From: Pigmentiphaga sp. | Lineage (GTDB): Bacteria; Pseudomonadota; Gammaproteobacteria; Burkholderiales; Burkholderiaceae_B | DNA: 64,000 nucleotides | NCBI GenBank assembly: GCA_023228945.1 | Contig: JALOAI010000022.1 | Span: 1-64,000 of the forward strand | Reading direction: 5' to 3' | In this document: positions 53,009 to 62,165 of the stretch, piece after piece | How positions within the stretch are numbered: the stretch's first letter is position 1 | How the letters are laid out: every line of letters begins with the position of its first letter | Notes under the pieces: model-generated | The model's input: only the letters and a program-made list of their open reading frames with translations | What the model was told of the DNA's origin: nothing | Databases searched by the model: none | Program-made: the position numbers and the translations under genes

Positions 53009-53640
53009 TGCCGCACCATGCCAAACCCGATTACTGGGAGAACGCCGTCGAGGCGTTGATGGAGTGCGACCGCATCCTGCGCCGCGTGATCCCCGAACAT
53101 CGCGAACTTCACCTCGCCTCGCAGGGCCAGCCGTTCGTCACCTTGCTGCGCGCGGTGGTGGGCCAGCAGATCTCCACCAAGGCCGCCGACGCTGTCTGGC
53201 GGCGGCTCGAAGGTGTTTGCGGCGGTTTGCCCACGCCGGTCGGCATTCTGGGCTTCGAGCCCGAGGAGCTGCGCGGCGCCGGGCTGTCCCGGCGCAAGGT
53301 CGAGTATGTGGTCGACATCGCACGCCACTTCCGCGATGGCCTGGTCCATCCGGAACAGTGGGCGTCGATGGAAGACGAAATCATCATTCGCGAACTCACC
53401 GCCATCCGCGGCATCGGCCGCTGGACAGCGGAGATGTTCCTGATTTTTAATTTGCGGCGTCCCGATATCCTGCCGCTCGACGACGTCGGGCTGCTCAAGG
53501 CCATCTCCGTGCATTATTTCAGCGGCGAGCCCGTCTCGCGCTTCGAAGCGCGAGAAGTCGCGCAGGCCTGGAAACCCTGGAGTACGGTCGCAACCTGGTA
53601 TTTGTGGCGCAGCCTCGATTCTGTCGCCGTGGAGTATTGA
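53008..53640 (+). CDS. DNA-3-methyladenine glycosylase (HhH-GPD, AlkA type)
   Basis: A 210-residue base-excision-repair glycosylase. The HhH-GPD signature is AIRGIGRWTAEMFLIFNLRR followed by DILPLDDVGLLKAI, which contains the catalytic Asp. QPFVTLLRAVVGQQISTKAA is typical of the short AlkA/MagIII-like group. It lacks the N-terminal TBP-like domain of E. coli AlkA. Both ends overlap neighbours by one base (TGATG with cysS and with accA). Confidence 0.92.
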   Translation: MPHHAKPDYWENAVEALMECDRILRRVIPEHRELHLASQGQPFVTLLRAVVGQQISTKAADAVWRRLEGVCGGLPTPVGILGFEPEELRGAGLSRRKVEYVVDIARHFRDGLVHPEQWASMEDEIIIRELTAIRGIGRWTAEMFLIFNLRRPDILPLDDVGLLKAISVHYFSGEPVSRFEAREVAQAWKPWSTVATWYLWRSLDSVAVEY

Positions 53641-54605
53641 TGCGTAACGCCTTTCTCGAATTCGAACAACCCCTGGCCGAGCTCGAAGCCAAAGTCGAGG
53701 AGCTTCGCTACGTGCAGGCGGACTCGGCCGTGGACATTTCCGAGGAAATCACCCGGCTGCAGCAAAAAAGCCAATCGCTGGCCAAAGAGATTTACGCCAA
53801 GCTCACCCCCTGGCAGGTGGCCATGGTGGCCCGGCACCCCCAGCGCCCCTATACGCTCGACTACGTGCGCGCGATCTTCACCGATTTCCACGAGTTGCAC
53901 GGCGATCGCATGTTCGCCGACGATCAATCCATCGTCGGCGGCCTGGCCCGCTTCAACGGCTTTCCGTGCATGGTGATCGGCCATCAGAAGGGCCGCGATA
54001 CCAAAGAGCGCGCCATGCGCAATTTCGGCATGCCCAAGCCCGAAGGCTATCGCAAGGCGCTGCGCCTGATGCGTTTGGCCGAGAAGTTCGAGCTGCCGGT
54101 CTTCACGTTCGTCGATACCCCCGGCGCCTATCCCGGCGTGGACGCCGAGGCGCGCGGCCAATCCGAAGCCATCGGCCGCAACCTGTATGCGATGGCCGAG
54201 CTCAAGGTGCCCATCATCACCACCATCATCGGCGAAGGGGGCTCGGGCGGAGCCCTGGCGATCGCGGTGGCCGACAGCGTGCTCATGCTGCAGTACGCCA
54301 CCTATGCCGTGATCTCGCCCGAAGGCTGCGCCTCCATTCTCTGGCGTAGTCAGGACAAAGCCCCGGATGCCGCCGCGGCCCTCAACATCACGGCGCCTCA
54401 GCTCAAGCAACTCAACCTCATCGATCGCGTGATCAACGAGCCGGTGGGCGGCGCCCACCGGGATCCCCAGGTGATGGCCCGGCTATTGCGGCGTGCTCTT
54501 ACCGACAGCCTGCGCCACGTTCAGGATCTCCCGGTCGAATCCCTGCTCGAGCGCCGCCTCGAACGCCTCATGGGCTACGGCAATTTCAAGGTGGCGAAAG
54601 CCTGA
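53640..54605 (+). CDS. accA: acetyl-CoA carboxylase carboxyltransferase subunit alpha
   Basis: A 321-residue subunit that, with AccD, transfers carboxyl from biotin to acetyl-CoA, committing carbon to fatty acid synthesis. The start FLEFEQPLAELEAKVEELRY, DFHELHGDRMFADDQSIVGG, FVDTPGAYPGVDAEARGQSE and IIGEGGSGGALAIAVADSVL are family hallmarks. ATG 53640 overlaps the glycosylase stop. Length agrees with E. coli AccA (319). Confidence 0.97.
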   Translation: MRNAFLEFEQPLAELEAKVEELRYVQADSAVDISEEITRLQQKSQSLAKEIYAKLTPWQVAMVARHPQRPYTLDYVRAIFTDFHELHGDRMFADDQSIVGGLARFNGFPCMVIGHQKGRDTKERAMRNFGMPKPEGYRKALRLMRLAEKFELPVFTFVDTPGAYPGVDAEARGQSEAIGRNLYAMAELKVPIITTIIGEGGSGGALAIAVADSVLMLQYATYAVISPEGCASILWRSQDKAPDAAAALNITAPQLKQLNLIDRVINEPVGGAHRDPQVMARLLRRALTDSLRHVQDLPVESLLERRLERLMGYGNFKVAKA

Positions 54606-54696
54606 CCCAGCCATGGCGGCGGCGGGCCGAGGTATGGAGTAGGGCTGCGAGAACCGAGCCCGCCTTGTCCGCCGTCTCTCTGGAGAGACTGAGGTA

Positions 54697-56109
54697 ATGC
54701 CCGAGCCCAGTTCCAAGTTGCTGCACCCTCTGCGGCGATGTCTGGCCGATATCGCGAGCCGGCGGGCGGGTGCCGCCGTGGCCGTGGCGGTGAGCGGGGG
54801 GCCGGATTCGGTGGCGCTCGCCGGCCTGGCGGTACCGCTGGCGATCGAGCTCGGCTTGCAGCCCCGGCTTTGGCACGTACATCATGGCCTGCTGCCGATG
54901 GCCGATGGCTGGACCGCGCAGGTCGAACGGCTGGCCGCCAGCCTCGGCGTGCCATGCCGGGTGCGGCGTGTCGAAGTGCCTGCCGCATTGCGCGCGGAGC
55001 AGGGGCTCGAAGCCGCGGCGCGAACGGCGAGGCGCCGAGCGTTCGCCGCCTTGGCCCGGGCCGACGATTGCCGCCATCTGCTGCTGGCCCAGCACCTCGA
55101 CGATCAGGCCGAAACCGTGCTGATGCGCCTGCTGCGTGGCGCCGGTTTCGACGGCATGGCGGGCATGCGGCCTCATGCGGTTTGGGAACAGGCCTCGATC
55201 GAAGCCTGGCGCCCCTGGCTGTCCGTTGCCCGCCATGAGATTCTGCCTGCGGCCCAAGCGCTGGCCGCCGCCCATGGAATCACACTGGCCGACGATCCCA
55301 GCAACCTCGACCCCTCGCTGGCCCGCGGCCTGCTGCGGGCCAGCGTGCTGCCTGCTTTGGCGACGCATTGGCCAGGCTATCGCCAGACCCTGGCACGCCA
55401 TGCCGACCAGGCGGCCGAAGTCGCCGATTGGCTGGCCCAGCAGGCCGCCGGTGACCTCGTGGCTCTCCAGGACGACGGCCGCCGGCTCGATGTGGCCGCT
55501 TGGCGGGCCTTGGTGCCGGGAATCCGGCGGCGCCTGGTCTTGCGTGCCTGGCTGGCCGGGCAGGGCCTGGGGATGCCCTCGGCGGCCAGGCTGGCCGAGT
55601 TCGAACGGCAGTTGCTCACCGCCGCGGCCGATCGTGGCTTGCGCTGGCGCCATGCCGGCACGATATTCGGTGTTTATCGAGGCTATTGCCAACGCCTGCC
55701 GCCGGCCCTGGAGGGTGTGCCGGCGGATTTGCGCCGTGCGTGGCAAAGTGAAGCCGCCTGGGATTGCGCACCGCTGGGAACCTTATCGTTTCGCACCACC
55801 AAAAGCGGCCTGGATCCGGCCTGGCTGGCCGCCCAACCCTTGCGCCTGAGCTGGCGCGCCGAGGGCGGGCGTTTGCGGCTGGCGTGGGGCGGCCCCGCGC
55901 GCGGCCTCAAGGCGTGGTTTCAAGAGCGGGGCGTGCCGCCATGGGAGCGTGAGCGCCTGCCCAGGTTATGGCGCGATGGGCAGCTCATTTGGGTGGCCGG
56001 CCTCGGCGAACAGGCCGACCTGCCTCGGACCGAGCCGGGTATAGGCCTGGGCTGGCAGCCTTGGCCAGCCGGGAACAATCCAGCCGCCTCCGGCGTCGAG
56101 GGCCGTTGA
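54697..56109 (+). CDS. tilS: tRNA(Ile)-lysidine synthase
   Basis: A 470-residue N-type ATP pyrophosphatase that modifies C34 of tRNA-Ile(CAU) to lysidine. PP-loop AVAVSGGPDSVALAGLA, then LLLAQHLDDQAETVLMRLLR, GAGFDGMAGM, and a C-terminal TilS substrate-binding domain (LRLAWGGPARGLKAWFQERG, then VPPWERERLP). The gap after accA contains a short hairpin (GTCTCT/AGAGAC, 54674-54689) just before the GAGG ribosome site. In related bacteria tilS also follows accA. Confidence 0.95.
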   Translation: MPEPSSKLLHPLRRCLADIASRRAGAAVAVAVSGGPDSVALAGLAVPLAIELGLQPRLWHVHHGLLPMADGWTAQVERLAASLGVPCRVRRVEVPAALRAEQGLEAAARTARRRAFAALARADDCRHLLLAQHLDDQAETVLMRLLRGAGFDGMAGMRPHAVWEQASIEAWRPWLSVARHEILPAAQALAAAHGITLADDPSNLDPSLARGLLRASVLPALATHWPGYRQTLARHADQAAEVADWLAQQAAGDLVALQDDGRRLDVAAWRALVPGIRRRLVLRAWLAGQGLGMPSAARLAEFERQLLTAAADRGLRWRHAGTIFGVYRGYCQRLPPALEGVPADLRRAWQSEAAWDCAPLGTLSFRTTKSGLDPAWLAAQPLRLSWRAEGGRLRLAWGGPARGLKAWFQERGVPPWERERLPRLWRDGQLIWVAGLGEQADLPRTEPGIGLGWQPWPAGNNPAASGVEGR

Positions 56110-56341
56110 CGCGGGGCATGGCTTTCCATGGCCCCAAAGGGCGCGGCGAGCGGGCAAGCGAGGTTTCCGGAAACGCCGGCGGCACGCTCCTGCTACGCTG
56201 CCGCACAAAGTTTGCCAGAATGCGGGATAATATGCTGTTTGCCCAAATGGGCCCTACCGGGGCTCCCGGGCGTGCCTGGTTCATGGCGCGGCTGGTGTCC
56301 CGGTCGCGATACGTCTCGTTTTTATCCAGAAGGAACGCTTC

Positions 56342-57598
<1,257 letters not shown>

Positions 57599-57630
57599 GT
57601 CTGTCGACCGCCGTATCAGGCGCTGCACGA

Positions 57631-57668
57631 AACCCGCATTCCACATAGGTTTGCGGGTTTTTTCTTTT
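57631..57668 (+). terminator. rho-independent terminator of icd
   Basis: AACCCGC (57631-57637) pairs with GCGGGTT (57653-57659) around a 15-base loop and is followed by TTTTTTCTTTT. It lies 33 bp after the icd stop. Confidence 0.85.
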
Positions 57669-57754
57669 GGTTTTTGTATAACGTCGTATAGGCGCTGGAG
57701 GATGAGCGGTGCGCCCTTGAGGTTGCCTTGGGGGGTGTCGGCAGCGGGGAAAGG

Positions 57755-57783
57755 TTGACGTGGTGTGAATAAGTGATTACATT
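57755..57783 (+). promoter_or_regulatory. sigma-70 promoter of the toxin-antitoxin pair
   Basis: TTGACG (57755-57760) and TACATT (57778-57783) are 17 bp apart. The expected start of transcription falls at about 57789-57791, on the toxin ATG at 57790. Confidence 0.6.
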
Positions 57784-57789
57784 TGGTTT

Positions 57790-58086
57790 ATGTTCACGAT
57801 CAAGCAAACGTCCGAGTTCCTGCAGTGGATTGGCGGTCTGAAGGACGGCATGACTCGCATTCGACTGGCAAAGCGGTTGGACAAGGCACAGCGCGGCAAC
57901 CTGGGCGACGTTGAGCCGGTAGGCGAGGGCGTCAGCGAGATGCGTGAACACTTTGGCTCTGGTTGGCGGATGTATTACGTCCAACGGGGGGACGTACTGA
58001 TTATCATGCTGGGCGGCGGCGACAAGTCCACACAGAAAGCCGACATCAAGCAGGCCATTGCACTGGCGAAGTCGCTGCAGGAGTAA
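57790..58086 (+). CDS. RelE/ParE-superfamily toxin (HigB/Gp49 type)
   Basis: A 98-residue protein with the pattern of phage-derived Gp49/HigB-like addiction toxins: FLQWIGGLKDGMTRIRLAKR, GNLGDVEPVGEGVSEMREHF and GSGWRMYYVQRGDVLIIMLG, then GDKSTQKADIKQAIALAKSL. Relatives cleave mRNA, often on the ribosome. The toxin gene precedes the antitoxin gene, the HigBA-like order, with 5 bp between them. No Shine-Dalgarno sequence precedes ATG 57790, which coincides with the predicted transcript start. Confidence 0.9.
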   Translation: MFTIKQTSEFLQWIGGLKDGMTRIRLAKRLDKAQRGNLGDVEPVGEGVSEMREHFGSGWRMYYVQRGDVLIIMLGGGDKSTQKADIKQAIALAKSLQE

Positions 58087-58091
58087 CGCAC

Positions 58092-58397
58092 ATGACCAAG
58101 ACCACCAAAATTTTCGAGCTGCCTGAGTTCGACATGGCCGAAATCCTCAAGACGGATGAAGACATTGCCAACTATCTGACAGCTGTTCTGGAAGAAAACG
58201 ATCCCGCCGAACTTTCTCATGCCCTTGGTATTATCGCCCGTGCGCGCGGCATGACCGAAGTAGCACGAGCCAGCGGCCTGACGCGCGAGGCGCTCTATAA
58301 AGCATTGCGCCCTGGCTCACATCCGCGTTTCGATACTATTGCCCGTGTATGTGCGGCGCTGGGCGTGCAACTGACCGCCCGGCCTGTGCACTCATAG
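58092..58397 (+). CDS. addiction-module antitoxin (HigA-like HTH)
   Basis: A 101-residue protein with a C-terminal helix-turn-helix (GMTEVARASGLTREALYKAL, then RPGSHPRFDTIARVCAALGV) characteristic of putative addiction-module antidotes paired with Gp49-like toxins. The N-terminal half (FELPEFDMAEILKTDEDIAN) likely wraps the toxin. It should neutralise the toxin and repress the shared promoter. The stop is followed by convergent cyd genes. Confidence 0.9.
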   Translation: MTKTTKIFELPEFDMAEILKTDEDIANYLTAVLEENDPAELSHALGIIARARGMTEVARASGLTREALYKALRPGSHPRFDTIARVCAALGVQLTARPVHS

Positions 58398-58478
58398 CCG
58401 CACTTTGTTCGTGCGGCGGGGGTGGAGGTGGAAATCTGGCCCACCTGCATGGTGTTCCCGCGAGGCTGCACCGTTTGT

Positions 58479-58718
58479 TCAGTATTCCAGCTCGCGGGGC
58501 GGCGGTGGCTTTTTACCGGCTGGCTGCCTCTCGGCCTGCCTGGCGGCGTCTTCCTGTTGCTCGAACAGGACCGCCCCCAGGGCGGCCGCCAGTACCATCA
58601 GGCCCGTGCCCAGCACCCAGGCCAGATACCAGGGTCCGTAATCGCCGAGCATGATCGCCAGAATGATGGCGATCACCGCAAGAATCATGGCCAGAATAAA
58701 ACGTAAAAGAATGGACAT
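58479..58718 (-). CDS. CydX/YbgT-like small subunit with an extra N-terminal helix
   Basis: A 79-residue membrane protein encoded 10 bp after cydB. The second half, YGPWYLAWVLGTGLMVLAAA, then a Glu-containing LFEQQEDAAR, matches the WYxxWxLGxxL...E pattern of CydX, the small subunit that stabilises cytochrome bd oxidase. CydX is usually 30-40 residues with one helix. Here a separate hydrophobic helix (LLRFILAMILAVIAIILAIM) precedes it and a Pro/Lys tail follows. GAGGAG before ATG 58718 supports the start. Identity as CydX is likely, not certain. Confidence 0.6.
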   Translation of the reverse strand: MSILLRFILAMILAVIAIILAIMLGDYGPWYLAWVLGTGLMVLAAALGAVLFEQQEDAARQAERQPAGKKPPPPRELEY

Positions 58719-58728
58719 CCGGTACTCC

Positions 58729-59859
58729 TCAAGAGCGTTCCGATGATTCGGGATGATGGGCATCCACCTTGCCGCGCATTATCCAGAAGGCCCAACTGGT
58801 GTACCAGATGATCAGCGGCATGAAAATGGCGACGAAGATCAGCATCCAGCTTTGCGTCAGTACGGTTGCACCGGAGTTCCAGACCGTCAGGCTATGGGAT
58901 GGCTCGGTACTGGAGGGCATGAGGAAGGGGAACATCGCCGTGCCCGCGGTGCCGATGATGCCGATCCAGGCCAGCGCGCCCAGCCACCAGCCGAGCACCG
59001 CGCGCCTGGCGGACAACGAGAAAAGACCGAGCACCAGACCGACGTAGGCCAGACCGGGCACCAGCCACAGAATGGGATGCGCATGAAAGTTGGCCAGCAA
59101 GGCGCCGGGCACCTGGATGACGGTTTGGTGCAGCGGGGTTTGTACCGCGCCGGGCTCGGGCCCTTGCGTCAACTGGTAGCCCAGGAGCTGGGATGCCCAG
59201 ATGCCGCCGAGCGTGAACAGTACGATCGCCAGCACTCCCGCGACCAGGGCCGCTTGTCGGGCCCGCACGCCCACCACGCCGGCGCTGCCGCTCATCAGGC
59301 GCGCACCGCCCATGTAGAGTGACATGGCCACCGACAGCAGGCCGCACAGGATGGCGAAGGGGTTGAATAGCGCGATGAAGCTGCCGGTGTAGTAGGAAAC
59401 GAGGCGCCAGTCGAAATGAAAGGGCACGCCCTGCAGCAGGTTGCCAACCGCCGCGCCGAACACCAGCATGGGCACGAAGCCCGAAATGAACAAACTCCAA
59501 TCCCAGGTGTTGCGCCAGCGCTCCGACGGCATTTTGCTGCGGTATTCGAAGCCCAAGGGGCGGACGATCATGCTCCACAGCAGCAGCGCCATGACGATGT
59601 AGAAGCCGGAAAAGGCGGTGGCGTAGACCAAGGGCCAGGCGGCGAAAATGGCGCCGCCGCCCAGGACGAACCAGACCTGGTTGCCGTCCCAGTGGGGGCC
59701 GACGATATTGAGGGCGATGCGGCGCTCGGTATCGGTACGGCCGACGAAACGGAGCAATGTGCCCACACCCATATCCATGCCGACCATCACCGCCAGGCCG
59801 ATCAGCAGGACGCCGAGCAGCAGCCACCAGACCACTTTCAGGGTGAAATACAGTTCCAT
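58729..59859 (-). CDS. cydB: cytochrome bd ubiquinol oxidase subunit II
   Basis: A 376-residue polytopic subunit with the CydB start (VVWWLLLGVLLIGLAVMVGM, then DMGVGTLLRF) and GPHWDGNQVWFVLGGGAIFA. Near the C-terminus is SHSLTVWNSGATVLTQSWML. With CydA it forms the high-affinity, proton-non-pumping quinol oxidase used at low oxygen. It lies 17 bp after cydA in the same operon. Confidence 0.97.
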   Translation of the reverse strand: MELYFTLKVVWWLLLGVLLIGLAVMVGMDMGVGTLLRFVGRTDTERRIALNIVGPHWDGNQVWFVLGGGAIFAAWPLVYATAFSGFYIVMALLLWSMIVRPLGFEYRSKMPSERWRNTWDWSLFISGFVPMLVFGAAVGNLLQGVPFHFDWRLVSYYTGSFIALFNPFAILCGLLSVAMSLYMGGARLMSGSAGVVGVRARQAALVAGVLAIVLFTLGGIWASQLLGYQLTQGPEPGAVQTPLHQTVIQVPGALLANFHAHPILWLVPGLAYVGLVLGLFSLSARRAVLGWWLGALAWIGIIGTAGTAMFPFLMPSSTEPSHSLTVWNSGATVLTQSWMLIFVAIFMPLIIWYTSWAFWIMRGKVDAHHPESSERS

Positions 59860-59876
59860 GATGGATCTCCTCGGTC

Positions 59877-61454
59877 TTAGTAGGCGGCGGCCGGGGCGGT
59901 GGTGGGGGTGTGCGGTCCGGCTTCGCCTTCAGGCGCATCGGGGCCTTGGCGGATAAAGCGCAGCATGAGAAAGACCTCGACGATCGCGAAAACCGTATAC
60001 AGCAGCATGAAACCGGCGAGCGAGAACACCAGATAGCTCACCGTATGAGTGGAGGCCGAGAGCCAGGTGGGCAGCACCTCGAACACCGTCCAGGGCTGGC
60101 GGCCGACCTCCGCCACCAGCCAGCCCATCTCGCTGGCGATGAACGGCACCGGGATCATGAGCACGCAAACGCGCAGGAACCAGCGGCTGTGCTGGACGCG
60201 ATTGGTGAGCGTCAGTATCACCGCCAGCACAAAGAAGCCCAGCATGAGCAGGCCCAGGCCGACCATCACCCGAAATGCCCAGAACACGATCCAGACCTCG
60301 GGAATGGTATCGAGTGCGGCCTTCTCGATCTCGGCGTCGCCGATGCGGGTGAGGTCGCCTTCGGGGGCGTAGCGCTGGACCAGAAAGGCATAACCCATAT
60401 CGGCCTTGTGCGCCTCGAAGGTTGCCAGCGCCTCGGCATCGTGCTGGTCGCGGCTGAGGCGCTCGAGCGCCAGCACGGCGGGGATGCCGTTGCGGATGCG
60501 CGCCTTGGCTTCTTCTTTGAGGACGTCGGCGGCGGGCAGGGTGCCATCGAGCGAGTGGGTGACGAGAATGGACAGCATGGCGGGCACCTGGATGGCCCAC
60601 AAATTACGCTGCTCGCTTTGCGAGGGGATGGCGATGGCATTGAAGGCCATTGGGGCTTCTTCGGTTTCCCACAGGGCTTCCATCGCCACCAGCTTGGTGG
60701 GCTGCGCATGGGCGCCGACGTAGCCCAGGGCGTCGCCCAGCGTCAGGACGCCGCCGGTGCCGAGCACGCCGAACAGCGCGGCGATGCGGAACGAGCGCGT
60801 GGCGACGTCGAGATGGCGTTTGCGCAGCATATAGTAGGCGCTGACGCCACAGACGAAGATGGCGGCGGTGACGTAGCCCGCGAGCACGGTATGGACGAAC
60901 TTGGCTTGGGCGTCGGGGTTGAAGAACAGTGTGAAGAAGCTATCGAGCTCCATTCGCATGGTCACCGGATTGAACACCGCGCCGTGTGGATCTTGCATGA
61001 AACTGTTGGCGACCAGGATCCAGAGCGCGGAGAAGTTGCTGCCCAGCGCGACCAGATACGTGACCACCAAATGTTGGACTTTACTCAGGCGGTCCCACCC
61101 GAACACCATCAGTCCGATGAAAGTGGCTTCCATGAAGAACGCCATCAAGCCTTCGATGGCCAGGGCGGTGCCGAAGGTATCGCCCACGAAGCTGGAATAG
61201 AAGGACCAATTCATGCCGAATTGGAACTCCATGGTGAGGCCGGTGGCGACGCCGAGCGCGAAGTTGATGAGCAGCAGCTTGGTCCAGAACTTGGTCATGC
61301 GTCGGTAGACTTCGCGGCCGCTGCTGACGTAGACCGTTTCCATGATGGCGATCAGGAAAGTCAGGCCCAGCGTAAGAGGCACGAAAAGGAAATGGTAGAG
61401 AGCCGTTGCCGCGAACTGTATGCGGGAGAGATCCACCACCAGATCATCCACCAT
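59877..61454 (-). CDS. cydA: cytochrome bd ubiquinol oxidase subunit I
   Basis: A 525-residue subunit carrying the haems. The haem b595 His lies in IQFAATALYHFLFVPLTLGL (His21). The quinol-site and haem regions follow: FQFGMNWSFYSSFVGDTFGT, the Q-loop segment, and WLVAEVGRQPWTVFEVLPTW, then LSAS. The length and long Q-loop fit the E. coli type. First gene of cydA-cydB-cydX-like. An inverted repeat lies upstream at 61494-61516. Confidence 0.97.
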   Translation of the reverse strand: MVDDLVVDLSRIQFAATALYHFLFVPLTLGLTFLIAIMETVYVSSGREVYRRMTKFWTKLLLINFALGVATGLTMEFQFGMNWSFYSSFVGDTFGTALAIEGLMAFFMEATFIGLMVFGWDRLSKVQHLVVTYLVALGSNFSALWILVANSFMQDPHGAVFNPVTMRMELDSFFTLFFNPDAQAKFVHTVLAGYVTAAIFVCGVSAYYMLRKRHLDVATRSFRIAALFGVLGTGGVLTLGDALGYVGAHAQPTKLVAMEALWETEEAPMAFNAIAIPSQSEQRNLWAIQVPAMLSILVTHSLDGTLPAADVLKEEAKARIRNGIPAVLALERLSRDQHDAEALATFEAHKADMGYAFLVQRYAPEGDLTRIGDAEIEKAALDTIPEVWIVFWAFRVMVGLGLLMLGFFVLAVILTLTNRVQHSRWFLRVCVLMIPVPFIASEMGWLVAEVGRQPWTVFEVLPTWLSASTHTVSYLVFSLAGFMLLYTVFAIVEVFLMLRFIRQGPDAPEGEAGPHTPTTAPAAAY

Positions 61455-61493
61455 GTCTCGCTCCTATGACGTTGTAATGAATCGCGATGCCGG

Positions 61494-61516
61494 TGTTGCC
61501 GCGATCTGAGGCAACA
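61494..61516 (-). promoter_or_regulatory. inverted repeat upstream of cydA
   Basis: TGTTGCC and GGCAACA form a perfect 7-bp inverted repeat with a 9-bp spacer, 40 bp upstream of the cydA ATG. It could be a regulator site or a leader hairpin. It does not match the FNR consensus TTGATNNNNATCAA. The rest of 61455-61717 shows no gene. Confidence 0.4.
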
Positions 61517-61717
61517 CTGGATAACCGTAGGCATTATCACTCTTTAGCTGAGATCTTCACCGGATTTCAGCATCGTCATGTGGCAAGCGTACATCTCTCG
61601 GGTTTCAAGATGGCGGATGCCGTAAGTATCCAGAAAGAAATGTAGGCAGCAAGAAGGTGGGCGAACCAACCCGCGTACCGATCCAGCCCGGCTGGCGCTC
61701 GTCAAGGGTGGCGGAGC

Positions 61718-61741
61718 AGCTCCGGCCGAAAGGCCGGAGCT
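61718..61741 (-). terminator. hairpin after the DUF454 gene
   Basis: A perfect ten-base-pair stem AGCTCCGGCC/GGCCGGAGCT closes around a four-base loop (GAAA on plus, TTTC on minus). It begins three bases after the DUF454 gene stop. There is no following T-run, so it may act as a weak terminator or mRNA stabiliser. Confidence 0.5.
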
Positions 61742-61743
61742 CT

Positions 61744-62136
61744 TCATCGCCGGCGCCGGGGTTCCGTCCGGGGACCGCTGGGCCGGCTGAGAATGAAGGC
61801 GCTGGCGCAGGCCAAAACGACCAGCTGAACGGCAAGCAGGCGGCCCTCTATGCCGAGCAGCAGGCTGGCGATCACGGTGCCGCCTATGGCCAGCATCGCC
61901 AGGAGTTTGCCGCGCCGCGAAATCGCGCCGTGTTGCTGCCATTGCTGGATGGCCGGACCGAAGCGGGGATGTTCGAGCAGCCAGCGGTGCAGGCGAGGTG
62001 AGCTTTTGGTGAAGGCCCAGACCGACACCAGCAAAAACGGCGTGGTGGGCAACAATGGAAGAAAGGCGCCGAGCAGGCCCAGGGCCAGGCTGATGAATCC
62101 CAGGGCGAGCCAGAGTGCCTTGATGATCTGCCGCAT
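61744..62136 (-). CDS. DUF454 (YbaN-like) inner-membrane protein
   Basis: A 130-residue protein with hydrophobic helices at both ends and the DUF454 signature LGLLGAFLPLLPTTPFLLVS, then VWAFTKSSPRLHRWLLEHPR and FGPAIQQWQQHGAISRRGKL. Function unknown. The C-terminus is Arg-rich. It lies 29 bp after the GNAT gene on the same strand. Confidence 0.85.
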   Translation of the reverse strand: MRQIIKALWLALGFISLALGLLGAFLPLLPTTPFLLVSVWAFTKSSPRLHRWLLEHPRFGPAIQQWQQHGAISRRGKLLAMLAIGGTVIASLLLGIEGRLLAVQLVVLACASAFILSRPSGPRTEPRRRR

Positions 62137-62165
62137 CGTAACGGAGTCGGGAAGGAAAGCGGGCG

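Noticed and set aside
59910..61469. A 519-codon plus-strand frame opposite cydA
   Set aside because: Shadow of cydA; His/Glu/Gly-rich with no recognisable fold.
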